Under the pieces are notes generated by a model, which made no database searches, was not told where the DNA came from, and saw nothing but the letters and a program-made list of their open reading frames with translations. A DNA stretch of 46,404 nt from an uncultured Anaerolineae bacterium (GTDB lineage Bacteria; Chloroflexota; Anaerolineae; JACIWP01), in assembly GCA_938049385.1 (NCBI GenBank), contig CALIBQ010000048.1, forward strand, positions 1-46,404, read 5' to 3'. Positions 1-6,437 of the stretch are shown in pieces (position 1 is the stretch's first letter; each line of letters starts with the position of its first letter). Made by a program: the position numbers and the translations under genes.

Positions 1-713
1 ACGACGGCAGTTGTCCATCCAAGCAAAACAGCGCTCCACAATCCACCGTTGCCTATAGCTAGGCCCCACGGTAATCGGTCGGCCCCGCTTGGGCTTGACC
101 CGTTTGTGTCGCTCAAAGGTGGGAATGACTGGCTTGATCCCTCGCTGGTGCAATTCCCTTCGAAACTCCCGGCTGTCATACGCTCTATCTGCCACCAGCT
201 CTTTCGGCCGGCTCTTGGGACGTCCTCGCCGTTGGGGAACCCGGATGCTATCCAGAGTCCGCTGCGCCAAGGTGATCTCATGAGGTTGCGCACTGTCCAC
301 ATGCAGCCCCAGGGGCACTCCATGGCCGTCCACGACCACCATTACCTTAGACCCTTTGCCCACTTTGGTGATGCCGACGCCAGTTCCCCCTTTTTCGCCG
401 GCACGAAGCTGCCATCCATAAACGCTCGGGACCATTCCAGCTTCTGTGCGGCGTCCAGTTGGCTGAGCAAGGTCTGCCAAATCCTCTCCCACGTGCCATC
501 GTACATCCATTGGTGGAGACGTCGCCAGCAGGTGGTCGGTGAGCCATACTCCCGGGGCACGTCAGCCCAAGCACACCCTGTCTTGAGGACGTACAGGATA
601 CCGTTGAGAATCTTTCGATCGTCCGCGCGGGGACGTCCTCTCCCGGGTTTCTGTTTTGGGATAAGTGGTTCAATGATTTGCCATTGTGCATCTGTAAGTT
701 CATGTCTGCTCAT
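1..713 (-). CDS. IS5-family DDE transposase, two frames joined by probable -1 frameshift, C-terminus outside window
   Basis: This is the DDE transposase that catalyses cut-and-paste movement of the element. Frame A (713 down to 342) begins MSRHELTDAQW, has the DUF4096-like N-terminal region, and carries the first catalytic Asp in the motif FMDGSFV. It stops soon after. The continuation is in the -1 frame and reads GKGSKVMVVVDGHG, then LVADRAYDS with the second Asp, then RWIVERCFAWMDNCRR with the catalytic Glu region, and runs off the window. All three catalytic residues are therefore present across the two frames. The change of frame falls at a run of five A then five G on the coding strand (386-395), where the heptamer A AAG GGG allows -1 slippage. 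About 237 residues are visible, and members are usually 250-280. Programmed frameshifting is known in several IS5 subgroups; a decayed copy with a one-base lesion is the alternative. Confidence 0.85.
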
Positions 714-760
714 GCTACTAGTATAGCATAAGTTTCGATGTTTTTGAAATAGCTTCTAAA
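1..760 (-). mobile_element. IS5-family insertion sequence, partial (cut by window start)
   Basis: The transposase is read leftward and runs off the left edge, so only the promoter-proximal end of the element is present. The element boundary lies somewhere between the transposase start (713) and the host hairpin that begins at 765. The other terminal repeat is outside the window, so inverted repeats and target duplication cannot be verified and the right boundary is approximate. The stretch 714-760 is AT-richer than the host and carries a possible minus-strand -10 (TATACT, near 719-724) for the transposase. Insertion just beyond a host hairpin would leave the neighbouring gene intact. Confidence 0.75.
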
Positions 761-764
761 CATA

Positions 765-794
765 CAGCCTCCCGCAGGAATCTGCGGGAGGCTG
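765..794 (-). terminator. Hairpin terminator downstream of the membrane-protein gene
   Basis: A perfect 13-bp stem (765-777 with 782-794) encloses a 4-base loop. On the minus strand it follows the stop of the gene ending at 803 by 8 bases and is followed by TATGTTT, a moderately U-rich tail. It fits a rho-independent terminator of the sigma/anti-sigma operon, now sitting next to the insertion sequence. Confidence 0.7.
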
Positions 795-802
795 TCGAAC
801 TT

Positions 803-1873
803 TCAAAACTCGACCATCTCCGGGCTTTCCAGCCCCTCACCCCCTGGCGACACGCTGTCCGTCCCCAACCCCACCTCTTTGAGCCATAGCTCCCGGTAAG
901 TCAGCGTCCACACCGCCGAGATAAAGGTCTGGTACAGGCCGGTGAGGAAGAGGAGCGGCAGGCCGATGATCGCCATCCCGACGGGCACCCCGATGAGCAG
1001 GGCCGGCCACACCGTACGAGTGGCCTGGTACAGGAGGAAAGCCGGCGCGCCGCCCATCACCGCCGCCAGCACAAACAGGACGACGAAAATCGGCAAGAGC
1101 ACCAGCCCCCAGCCGATGCCGATGGCCAGGAGCAGGAGCCAGATGACCGCCACGTTGGAGAAATGCTCCTTCAGCATGCGGTAGGCTTCCGCGATGGATT
1201 CCAGCGTCCCCCTGCCGCTGAGCGCCGCCTGCCGATACGCGAGCTGGGAGATGACGCCGAGGACGATGCCGGCCACCACCAGCACCGCCACAAAGAAAAG
1301 CATCATCAGCACCGTCAGCCCGATGCCGACCACCTTGGCACTGACGGTATCCACCAGCAGTAACAGCAGGGGGGACAGCCCGATGGCGATCAGCAGGATA
1401 GCCAACAGCGCGAACGGCACCCCCAGGACGAGGTCAATCAGGAACATATACCACGCCGGCTTGGTCCAACCCAGCCGGAACCCCTCGCCCACGCTCACCG
1501 TCCCCTGCGTTTCCTCCACATGTGCCACCATGCGGATCAGCGCGTTCTGGGAGAAATAGCGCACCACCAAGCTGACCAGGAGCCAAAGGAACAGCAGTAC
1601 CGCCGCAACGATCAGCACCTTGCCCAGCGCGTTCAGCGAGACCCCCAGGTCGCCAGAGAAAGTTTCCCACAGGTATTGGAGCCAGCGGGTGAAGGAATCC
1701 TGAGCGGAAGGGTCCCAGCCGCGAAAATCCAACTGCCGGCCGCTGAAGCTGTACCCGCGGAAGCCGCTGGCCGGATTGCCGGATACCAGCGCCAACAGGA
1801 TGCCGAACAGCCACAGCGAGCGGCGTGTCCAGGTGATCTTGAGCGCGCGCTTCAATATCTCGGTATAATTCAT
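803..1873 (-). CDS. Polytopic membrane protein, third gene of an ECF sigma operon
   Basis: A 356-residue integral membrane protein that I do not recognise as a named family. It starts MNYTEILKRALKITW, then has a hydrophobic segment at about 19-32, a Gly/Ser/Arg-rich extracytoplasmic stretch, and about six further membrane segments between residues 86 and 335. The last 20 residues are acidic and polar. Proteins beginning with this kind of amphipathic helix followed by WLFG occur as uncharacterised membrane proteins in Chloroflexota. The start is supported by GGGAGGA upstream of the ATG. It lies 19 bases after the anti-sigma gene and reads the same way, so it is probably co-transcribed with the sigma factor. 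It could be a target of the sigma factor or a sensor that works with the anti-sigma factor; neither is shown by the sequence. Confidence 0.8.
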   Translation of the reverse strand: MNYTEILKRALKITWTRRSLWLFGILLALVSGNPASGFRGYSFSGRQLDFRGWDPSAQDSFTRWLQYLWETFSGDLGVSLNALGKVLIVAAVLLFLWLLVSLVVRYFSQNALIRMVAHVEETQGTVSVGEGFRLGWTKPAWYMFLIDLVLGVPFALLAILLIAIGLSPLLLLLVDTVSAKVVGIGLTVLMMLFFVAVLVVAGIVLGVISQLAYRQAALSGRGTLESIAEAYRMLKEHFSNVAVIWLLLLAIGIGWGLVLLPIFVVLFVLAAVMGGAPAFLLYQATRTVWPALLIGVPVGMAIIGLPLLFLTGLYQTFISAVWTLTYRELWLKEVGLGTDSVSPGGEGLESPEMVEF

Positions 1874-1892
1874 GCGGGTGTCCTCCCTTCAA

Positions 1893-2528
1893 TTATAACT
1901 GCCGGCGTGCCATCTGCACACCGAGCCAGCTCCAGACTCCCAGACAAACCACCCCCAACAGTGAGACGAACACTACCGTCGGCATCAGGAAGCTCATCAG
2001 CCAGTCCCAGAACGAGGCCGGCAGAACGCCGGTGATGCCCAGCGCCTGACATCCTATGTTCGCCAGCTCCCGGATGGTGCCAAACCAGCCAGGTGCGTTC
2101 AGCGAGGGGAATATGCCGGCCAGCCAGTTCAGCCAGGCGCTCGCCGGCGCGAACAGGCCGGCCACCATCGCCGCCAGGCCGAACGCCAGGGTAACGATAG
2201 CGGCCGCCTCTACCAGCGCGCCCCACATCACCAGCCCGGCCGGGAAGGCCCATGTCGCCCAGGAGGGCCGGCGGAGAGGGTATGCGGCCGGCCGATGGGG
2301 GAGCATCTGGATGAGCGCACGAGAGAATACCTGCGCCCGTTCGACCGCTGTCCCTGGCGCTTCCCAAACACGCAGGGTGCGGGAAAGAAGGCGCAGTTCC
2401 GCCAGCCGGCGCGCACATTCCGCGCATCCGCGTACGTGTTCCTCTATCAGCAGGCGCCGGCGGCCCTCCAGCTCCCCATCAGCGAAGGCCGTCAGCAGGG
2501 CAGAAACCTCATCATGGTTCACTCGCAT
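1893..2528 (-). CDS. Zinc-finger (zf-HC2) anti-sigma factor, membrane-bound
   Basis: A 211-residue anti-sigma factor that would hold the ECF sigma factor encoded just upstream at the membrane. The N-terminus has the ZAS/zf-HC2 signature H-x3-C-x2-C (His31, Cys35, Cys38, in HVRGCAEC), preceded by the usual helix with ADGEL. Residues 75 onward carry about three hydrophobic segments, including one at the very C-terminus. Start choice: the ATG at 2528 has a strong AAGGAGGA upstream and overlaps the sigma gene by 17 bases, typical of translational coupling of a sigma/anti-sigma pair. An in-frame upstream ATG at 2606 would embed the start deep within the sigma gene and add a basic, unconserved extension, so I reject it. 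Confidence 0.88.
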   Translation of the reverse strand: MRVNHDEVSALLTAFADGELEGRRRLLIEEHVRGCAECARRLAELRLLSRTLRVWEAPGTAVERAQVFSRALIQMLPHRPAAYPLRRPSWATWAFPAGLVMWGALVEAAAIVTLAFGLAAMVAGLFAPASAWLNWLAGIFPSLNAPGWFGTIRELANIGCQALGITGVLPASFWDWLMSFLMPTVVFVSLLGVVCLGVWSWLGVQMARRQL

Positions 2529-3123
2529 CCTCCTCCTTGCCGCCAGGGGCATGTACCGGAATCTCCAACAGCGGCGCCAGCCTTTCCCGCAGGAGCCGGC
2601 GCGCATAATGCAGACGCGACATCACCGTACCCATAGGAATGCCCAGCGTCTCGGAGATTTCCCGATAGGACAGGCCCTCGTACTCCCGCAGGATGAGGGC
2701 AATGCGGCACTGCGCCGGCAGGGACAGCACCGCCTGACGCACAAGCTGACGCATTTCCTCCTGTTCTATGCGGTGCAGGGGCGCTTCCGCGGCAGGCGGG
2801 GCTGGCAGGATCCCCTCGTCCAGCGGCTGTTCGGGGTTCTGCCGGCGCAGATAATCCAAGGTCGTATTGGTCACGATGCGCCCTAGCCAGACCCGAAAAC
2901 TGCAGTCGCCGCGAAACTGCGGAAGCTTCCGCCAGGCCTTGATGAAGGCCTCCTGCGCCAGGTCTTCCGCCATCTGTGAGTTGCCCGTCATGCGGTACGC
3001 CACACCGATGGCAAAGGAACAGTAACGCTCGGCCAGGGCCCCGAAGGCCGCTTTATCGCCGGCGCGACTGCGAGCCAGCAGTATCGCTTCGCCGTCCGGT
3101 TCTTGATGCGTGTCCTGGGCCAT
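2512..3123 (-). CDS. ECF RNA polymerase sigma factor (RpoE-like)
   Basis: A 203-residue group 4 sigma factor. Region 2 spans about residues 25-95, with the -10 recognition helix around AEDLAQEAFIKAWRKLPQF. Region 4 spans about 130-185, with the helix-turn-helix LSYREISETLGIPMGTVMSRL. There is no sigma-3 domain, as expected of ECF factors. The gene overlaps a zinc-finger anti-sigma gene, which gives the regulatory partner, and a membrane protein gene follows. The inducing signal is unknown. The ATG at 3123 has only a weak purine-rich ribosome site (GAGAG). No clear -35/-10 or GGAAC-type autoregulatory promoter was seen in the 96 bases upstream. Confidence 0.92.
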   Translation of the reverse strand: MAQDTHQEPDGEAILLARSRAGDKAAFGALAERYCSFAIGVAYRMTGNSQMAEDLAQEAFIKAWRKLPQFRGDCSFRVWLGRIVTNTTLDYLRRQNPEQPLDEGILPAPPAAEAPLHRIEQEEMRQLVRQAVLSLPAQCRIALILREYEGLSYREISETLGIPMGTVMSRLHYARRLLRERLAPLLEIPVHAPGGKEEDASEP

Positions 3124-3219
3124 CCTGTTCTCTCATTGGATAGACGCCCCCATCGGCGCGTGTATTCGGTATAAGATTAGTGGAGATTGGCGGCGGATGA
3201 AGCAGTGGATGGACGACAG

Positions 3220-3600
3220 TCAGGGATTGGATTCGCCGGCAGGCGCCGCGATGCTTTCCTCTTGGTCGGCGTCCCCCGTCAAACACTGGGTGGAGCGGCT
3301 CTCCTGCAGTTCCTGCAAGGCACGTTCATAGCGGCGCAGGAGCCCTTTACTCCCCTCCCGCAGGCCGAGCACGGCGCGCTGAGAGCACACATCACACCCC
3401 AGCGTAGCCTTATAACTGCTCATGTCGCACTGCAGACAGCCGCACAGGCGGATCATCATGAGGGAGAATGCCAGGCCGGCCGGGCTGGATTCGCCCTGCG
3501 CCAGCACATCATCCACCAGGGCTTTCCAGCGCTCATCCAGCAGACTGCGAAGCCCCCGCACACAGGAATGGGGGAATAAAATCTGACTGCGTGGATACAT
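3220..3600 (-). CDS. Small conserved protein with paired Cys motifs, function unknown
   Basis: A 126-residue soluble protein beginning MYPRSQILFPHSCVRGLR. The conserved-looking core is RLCGCLQC...LGCDVCSQR, giving Cys-x-Cys-x2-Cys and Cys-x2-Cys clusters about 16 residues apart (near residues 53-75), which suggests a structural zinc site or a small metal centre. A charged helix (LLRRYERALQELQE) follows and the C-terminus is low complexity. The ATG at 3600 is chosen because a near-consensus promoter lies at 3646-3674, so an in-frame extension back to 3834 would start upstream of the promoter. A GAGGTGGGG stretch lies before the start. Proteins with a similar Cys core and a terminal LLxRYxxA helix appear familiar from Anaerolineae, but I cannot name a family. 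Confidence 0.65.
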   Translation of the reverse strand: MYPRSQILFPHSCVRGLRSLLDERWKALVDDVLAQGESSPAGLAFSLMMIRLCGCLQCDMSSYKATLGCDVCSQRAVLGLREGSKGLLRRYERALQELQESRSTQCLTGDADQEESIAAPAGESNP

Positions 3601-3645
3601 TGTCCGCGGCCCCACCTCGCTGGAAATATGCCTGCCTTGCCAGGC

Positions 3646-3674
3646 ATAGTACACAGCCGGCGCGGCGTTGTCAA
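3646..3674 (-). promoter_or_regulatory. Sigma70-type promoter for the Cys-rich protein gene
   Basis: On the minus strand TTGACA (3669-3674) is separated by exactly 17 bases from TACTAT (3646-3651). The predicted transcript would start near 3639, about 40 bases before the ATG at 3600. This supports the shorter start of that gene. Confidence 0.75.
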
Positions 3675-3751
3675 ATTTTGGACTGCCTGGGTATTTCGGC
3701 AGTCTCACCCTTGGTATTGGTGCCGCTCTGCGCTCCCCGCCAGGCACTGAA

Positions 3752-3805
3752 CCGCCCGTCTCAGCGGGCAAAAGCCCCGTCGAGGGCGGATGAAAGCCCG
3801 CGGGG
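3752..3805. repeat. REP-like palindromic hairpin cluster
   Basis: CCGCCC (3752-3757) pairs with GGGCGG (3784-3789) around an inner GGGC-AAAA-GCCC hairpin. A further CCCCG/CGGGG pair (3775-3779 with 3801-3805) could compete. On the minus strand the unit resembles the tandem GCGGGCTTT..., GGGGCTTTTGCCC hairpins that are dispersed between genes in many G+C-rich bacteria. Only one copy is obvious in this window, so its repeat status is inferred. Confidence 0.45.
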
Positions 3806-3860
3806 ATTCTCCCTTTTCCGCCCAGACGTTCCACATCCGGGCGAAACCAGGCCGCGATAT

Positions 3861-3889
3861 TTGACGTTTCGCATCTTTACTGGTAAGAT
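3861..3889 (+). promoter_or_regulatory. Sigma70-type promoter of the glycosyltransferase operon leader
   Basis: TTGACG (3861-3866), a 17-base spacer and TAAGAT (3884-3889). Transcription should begin at about 3896-3898, only some 20 bases before a strong intrinsic terminator hairpin. The first gene of the operon starts at 4013. Confidence 0.75.
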
Positions 3890-3897
3890 ATCACTGC

Positions 3898-3984
3898 ATG
3901 AACAATTGGGTCAAAGTGGCCCCCTCTTGGACTGGGTTTCCAGCAGGGGGCTTTTTAGGCTTTACGGCCGGCCCAACGCACTGA
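3898..3984 (+). CDS. Putative 28-residue leaderless leader peptide
   Basis: An ATG lies at the predicted transcription start (3898) and opens a 28-codon frame beginning MNNWVKVAPSW and ending TAGPTH before a TGA at 3982-3984. There is no room for a Shine-Dalgarno site, so translation would be leaderless. The frame runs straight through both arms of the terminator at 3919-3956, so a translating ribosome would physically open the hairpin. Two Trp codons fall within the first 11. It may be a chance frame; its position between promoter and terminator is the only support. Confidence 0.3.
   Translation: MNNWVKVAPSWTGFPAGGFLGFTAGPTH
3919..3956 (+). terminator. Intrinsic terminator or attenuator before the glycosyltransferase operon
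   Basis: GCCCCCT (3919-3925) pairs with AGGGGGC (3945-3951). An inner CTGG/CCAG pair closes a GTTT loop, and five T follow at 3952-3956. It is a textbook rho-independent terminator. No rightward gene precedes it, so it should act on the transcript from the promoter at 3861-3889. Confidence 0.8.
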
Positions 3985-4012
3985 TTCATTCGACGGGAGT
4001 TTACCATCGCCA

Positions 4013-5137
4013 ATGCGCATCGGCATTGATGCTCGGTTGCTGTACTACAGCCCCGGCGGCATCGCAGAATACACCAAACGCCTAGTTCAGGCGCTGGCCC
4101 ACCTGGACGGGGACGAGGAATTTGTCATTCTTTACAGCCGCAAAGACGCAAGGCATAACCTGGTCACAGACAACCCTCGCTTCAAGCGCGGTATTCTCTG
4201 GACACCCAGCCATCACCGCCTGGAAAGCTGGCTCCTTTCGCTGGAACTGAGCCGCTTCCGGCTTGACGTCATGCACAGCCCCGACTTCATCCCGCCACAC
4301 TCCACCGCCTTCCGCACCGTCATCACCGTGCATGACCTGGCCTTCCTGCTGTATCCGCACTTTCTCACCAAGGAGAGCGCGCGCTACTACGGCCAGATCG
4401 ATCAGGCGGTGCAGCGTGCCAACCATATTATCACGGTCTCGGAAAGCACCAAACGCGACACGATGCGGCTGTTGGGCGTGCCGGAGCGCAAGATCAGCGT
4501 GATTTACGAGGCGGCGAATCCGCTGTTCCGCCCTGTGCCGAGGGAGGAAGCGCGGCGCGCCCTGGAAGACGCCGGCTATTCCCTCCCGCCGGCCTACATC
4601 CTCTTCGTCAGCACCATCGAGCCGCGCAAAAACGTGCCGGCCCTGCTGAAGGCCCTGCGCAACCTCCGCGACCGCTACCGCCTGCCGCATAAACTGGTGC
4701 TGGCCGGCCGCAAAGGCTGGCTCTTCGATGACGTCTTCACCCTCACCAACCAGCTCCGGCTGGAGGAGGACTGCATTTTCCTCGGACATGTGCCGGTCGA
4801 GCACCTGCTGTACCTGTATAACGCCGCCGATGTGCTGGTGCATCCGGCCTTTTATGAAGGGTTCGGCCTGCCCCCGCTGGAAGCCATGTCCTGCGGCACC
4901 CCGGTCATCGTCTCCAACGTCTCCGCCATGCCCGAAATCGTCGGGGACGCCGGCCTGCTCATTGACCCCCACGATGTGGAAGACCTGACCGTCGCTATCT
5001 GGCGCGCCCTGACGGACGAGAATCTGCGCGCGCAAATGCGCGAGCGCGGTCTGGCGCGAGCCAAGCTTTTCTCCTGGGAAAAGGCCGCCGAACAAACCCT
5101 GGCTGTATACCGCCAGGTCGCCGGCCAGGCCGGATAG
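4013..5137 (+). CDS. Glycosyltransferase family 4 (GT-B fold)
   Basis: A 374-residue retaining GT-B glycosyltransferase of the GT4 (Glycos_transf_1) type. The N-terminal acceptor domain starts MRIGIDARLLYYSPGGIAEY, with the Gly-Gly loop that binds the donor. The linker region has FVSTIEPRKNVPALLKAL. The C-terminal domain holds the EX7E motif in EGFGLPPLE, followed by AMSCGTPVIVSN. It transfers a nucleotide-activated sugar to a lipid-linked or glycan acceptor at the cytoplasmic face; the sugar cannot be deduced. It is the first gene of a three-gene glycosyltransferase run, 28 bases before the next. Expression probably depends on read-through of the terminator at 3919-3956. The similarity in style is to mannosyl- and rhamnosyl-transferases of exopolysaccharide loci. 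Confidence 0.92.
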   Translation: MRIGIDARLLYYSPGGIAEYTKRLVQALAHLDGDEEFVILYSRKDARHNLVTDNPRFKRGILWTPSHHRLESWLLSLELSRFRLDVMHSPDFIPPHSTAFRTVITVHDLAFLLYPHFLTKESARYYGQIDQAVQRANHIITVSESTKRDTMRLLGVPERKISVIYEAANPLFRPVPREEARRALEDAGYSLPPAYILFVSTIEPRKNVPALLKALRNLRDRYRLPHKLVLAGRKGWLFDDVFTLTNQLRLEEDCIFLGHVPVEHLLYLYNAADVLVHPAFYEGFGLPPLEAMSCGTPVIVSNVSAMPEIVGDAGLLIDPHDVEDLTVAIWRALTDENLRAQMRERGLARAKLFSWEKAAEQTLAVYRQVAGQAG

Positions 5138-5165
5138 GCCGGCCGCCGGCCGGGTTGGACGCCCA

Positions 5166-6437
5166 ATGACGACGCCAGCTCCTACCCAAAAACCCTACCG
5201 CCTCCTGATGCTGACATCTCAGCTCCCGTATCCGCCGCACCAGGGTGCCACCATCCGCAGTTTCAACATCCTGCGGCACTTGGCCGGCCGGGCGGAGATT
5301 GACCTCCTGTCGTTCGTGACCCGGCCGGAGGAAATGGAGGCGGCCGACCCCCTGTGGGAGCTGTGCCGGCGCATTACATGGGACGTCACGCCTCGGCGCT
5401 CGCTCCTTCAGCGCGCCCTCACCACCTTTCTCTCGCCCCAACCGGATATGGCCCTGCGCTTCGCCTCGGCGCGCTTCGCCGGCCTGGTGCAGGAAGCACT
5501 GCACAGCGAAGCGTACCACGCGGTGCTGGGCGTGGGCATTGACGTCGGACGCTATCTCCTGCAGGTTGCCGGCTGGCGCCGGCAGGCCGTACCCAGGGGC
5601 CGCCGGCCTGTCCTCATCTTCGATGACCTGAACGCCGAATATCTGCTCCAACAGCGCGCGTTCGAGACCGACCTGCGCCAGTGCTACCGGCCGCGGCGCG
5701 CCGCCGGCGCCCTCTATTCTCTCATCCAGTGGCGTAAACTGCGGCGCTTCGAAGCGCGCGTCTGCCAGGCGGTGGATCATGTGATCGCGGTCTCTGAGGC
5801 AGACCGCCTGGCGCTCCAGCGGCTGGTGCCCGGCCTAAATCCCATCGTGATCCCCAACGGCGTGGACCTTAACCATTATTCGCCATCTCTTGACCTGCCG
5901 CCGGCGGATCTCTCTCGGCCGGCGCTGGTCTTCACCGGCAAAATGGATTTCCGTCCCAATGTAGACGCCGCCATCTGGTTCGCCGAGCAGGTCCTGCCGC
6001 GCATCCGGGCGGAGTTCCCCGGCGCGGCCTTCGCCATCGTGGGGCGCGATCCTCATCCCCTGGTACGCCGGCTCTCCCAACTGCCCGGCGTCCTGGTCAC
6101 CGGCTATGTGCCGGACGACCGGCCCTACTTCTCCGCCGCCGATGTGTACGTGGTGCCCCTGCGGGTGGGCGGCGGCACCCGGCTGAAAGTCCTCAGCGCC
6201 ATGGCCATGGGGAAGGCCATCGTCTCCACCTCGCTGGGCTGTGAGGGGTTAGGAGTCAAGCACGGGCAGGAGGTCCTGCTGGGGGACACACCGGAGGACT
6301 TCGCCGGCCATACTATTCAACTGTTGCGGGACGCCGGCCTGCGGCAGGAGCTGGGCCGGCACGCCCGCCGGTTTGTGGAAGCGCATTATGCCTGGTCAGC
6401 CCTTGTGCCCCGCCTCGAACAGCTCTATGCCGAATGA
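5166..6437 (+). CDS. Glycosyltransferase family 4, exopolysaccharide type
   Basis: A 423-residue GT4-type enzyme. The N-terminus LLMLTSQLPYPPHQGATIRSF resembles the sugar transferases found in exosortase/PEP-CTERM polysaccharide loci (TIGR03087-like). The middle has DHVIAVSEADR and VIPNGVDLNHYSP, the usual hinge motifs. The C-terminal donor domain has FTGKMDFRPNVDA, VPLRVGGGTRLKVLSAMAMGK and IVSTSLGCEGL. It would add a sugar to a surface-polysaccharide precursor. It sits 28 bases after the first transferase and overlaps the third by 11 bases, so the three are one operon. No signal or membrane segment is present. The donor sugar is unknown. Confidence 0.9.
   Translation: MTTPAPTQKPYRLLMLTSQLPYPPHQGATIRSFNILRHLAGRAEIDLLSFVTRPEEMEAADPLWELCRRITWDVTPRRSLLQRALTTFLSPQPDMALRFASARFAGLVQEALHSEAYHAVLGVGIDVGRYLLQVAGWRRQAVPRGRRPVLIFDDLNAEYLLQQRAFETDLRQCYRPRRAAGALYSLIQWRKLRRFEARVCQAVDHVIAVSEADRLALQRLVPGLNPIVIPNGVDLNHYSPSLDLPPADLSRPALVFTGKMDFRPNVDAAIWFAEQVLPRIRAEFPGAAFAIVGRDPHPLVRRLSQLPGVLVTGYVPDDRPYFSAADVYVVPLRVGGGTRLKVLSAMAMGKAIVSTSLGCEGLGVKHGQEVLLGDTPEDFAGHTIQLLRDAGLRQELGRHARRFVEAHYAWSALVPRLEQLYAE

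Larger units (their letters stand above)
3601..4012. other. Regulatory intergenic region with divergent promoters
   Basis: This 412-base gap holds a leftward promoter (3646-3674), a hairpin with 7-bp arms (3681-3704), a REP-like palindrome cluster (3752-3805), a rightward promoter (3861-3889), a 28-codon mini-ORF (3898-3984) and an intrinsic terminator (3919-3956). The weak GGGAG ribosome site of the glycosyltransferase gene follows near 3996. No protein gene longer than the mini-ORF is credible here. Confidence 0.7.

Noticed and set aside
3721-3810. Possible riboswitch (a CTGAGA sequence on the minus strand recalls TPP riboswitches)
   Set aside because: The other conserved TPP elements are absent, the structure lies upstream of the promoter rather than in a leader, and the hairpins fit a REP-like unit better.
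3601-3834. N-terminal extension of the Cys-rich protein
   Set aside because: The extension covers a near-consensus promoter and a hairpin cluster, and its translation is Pro/Gly/Arg-rich without similarity.
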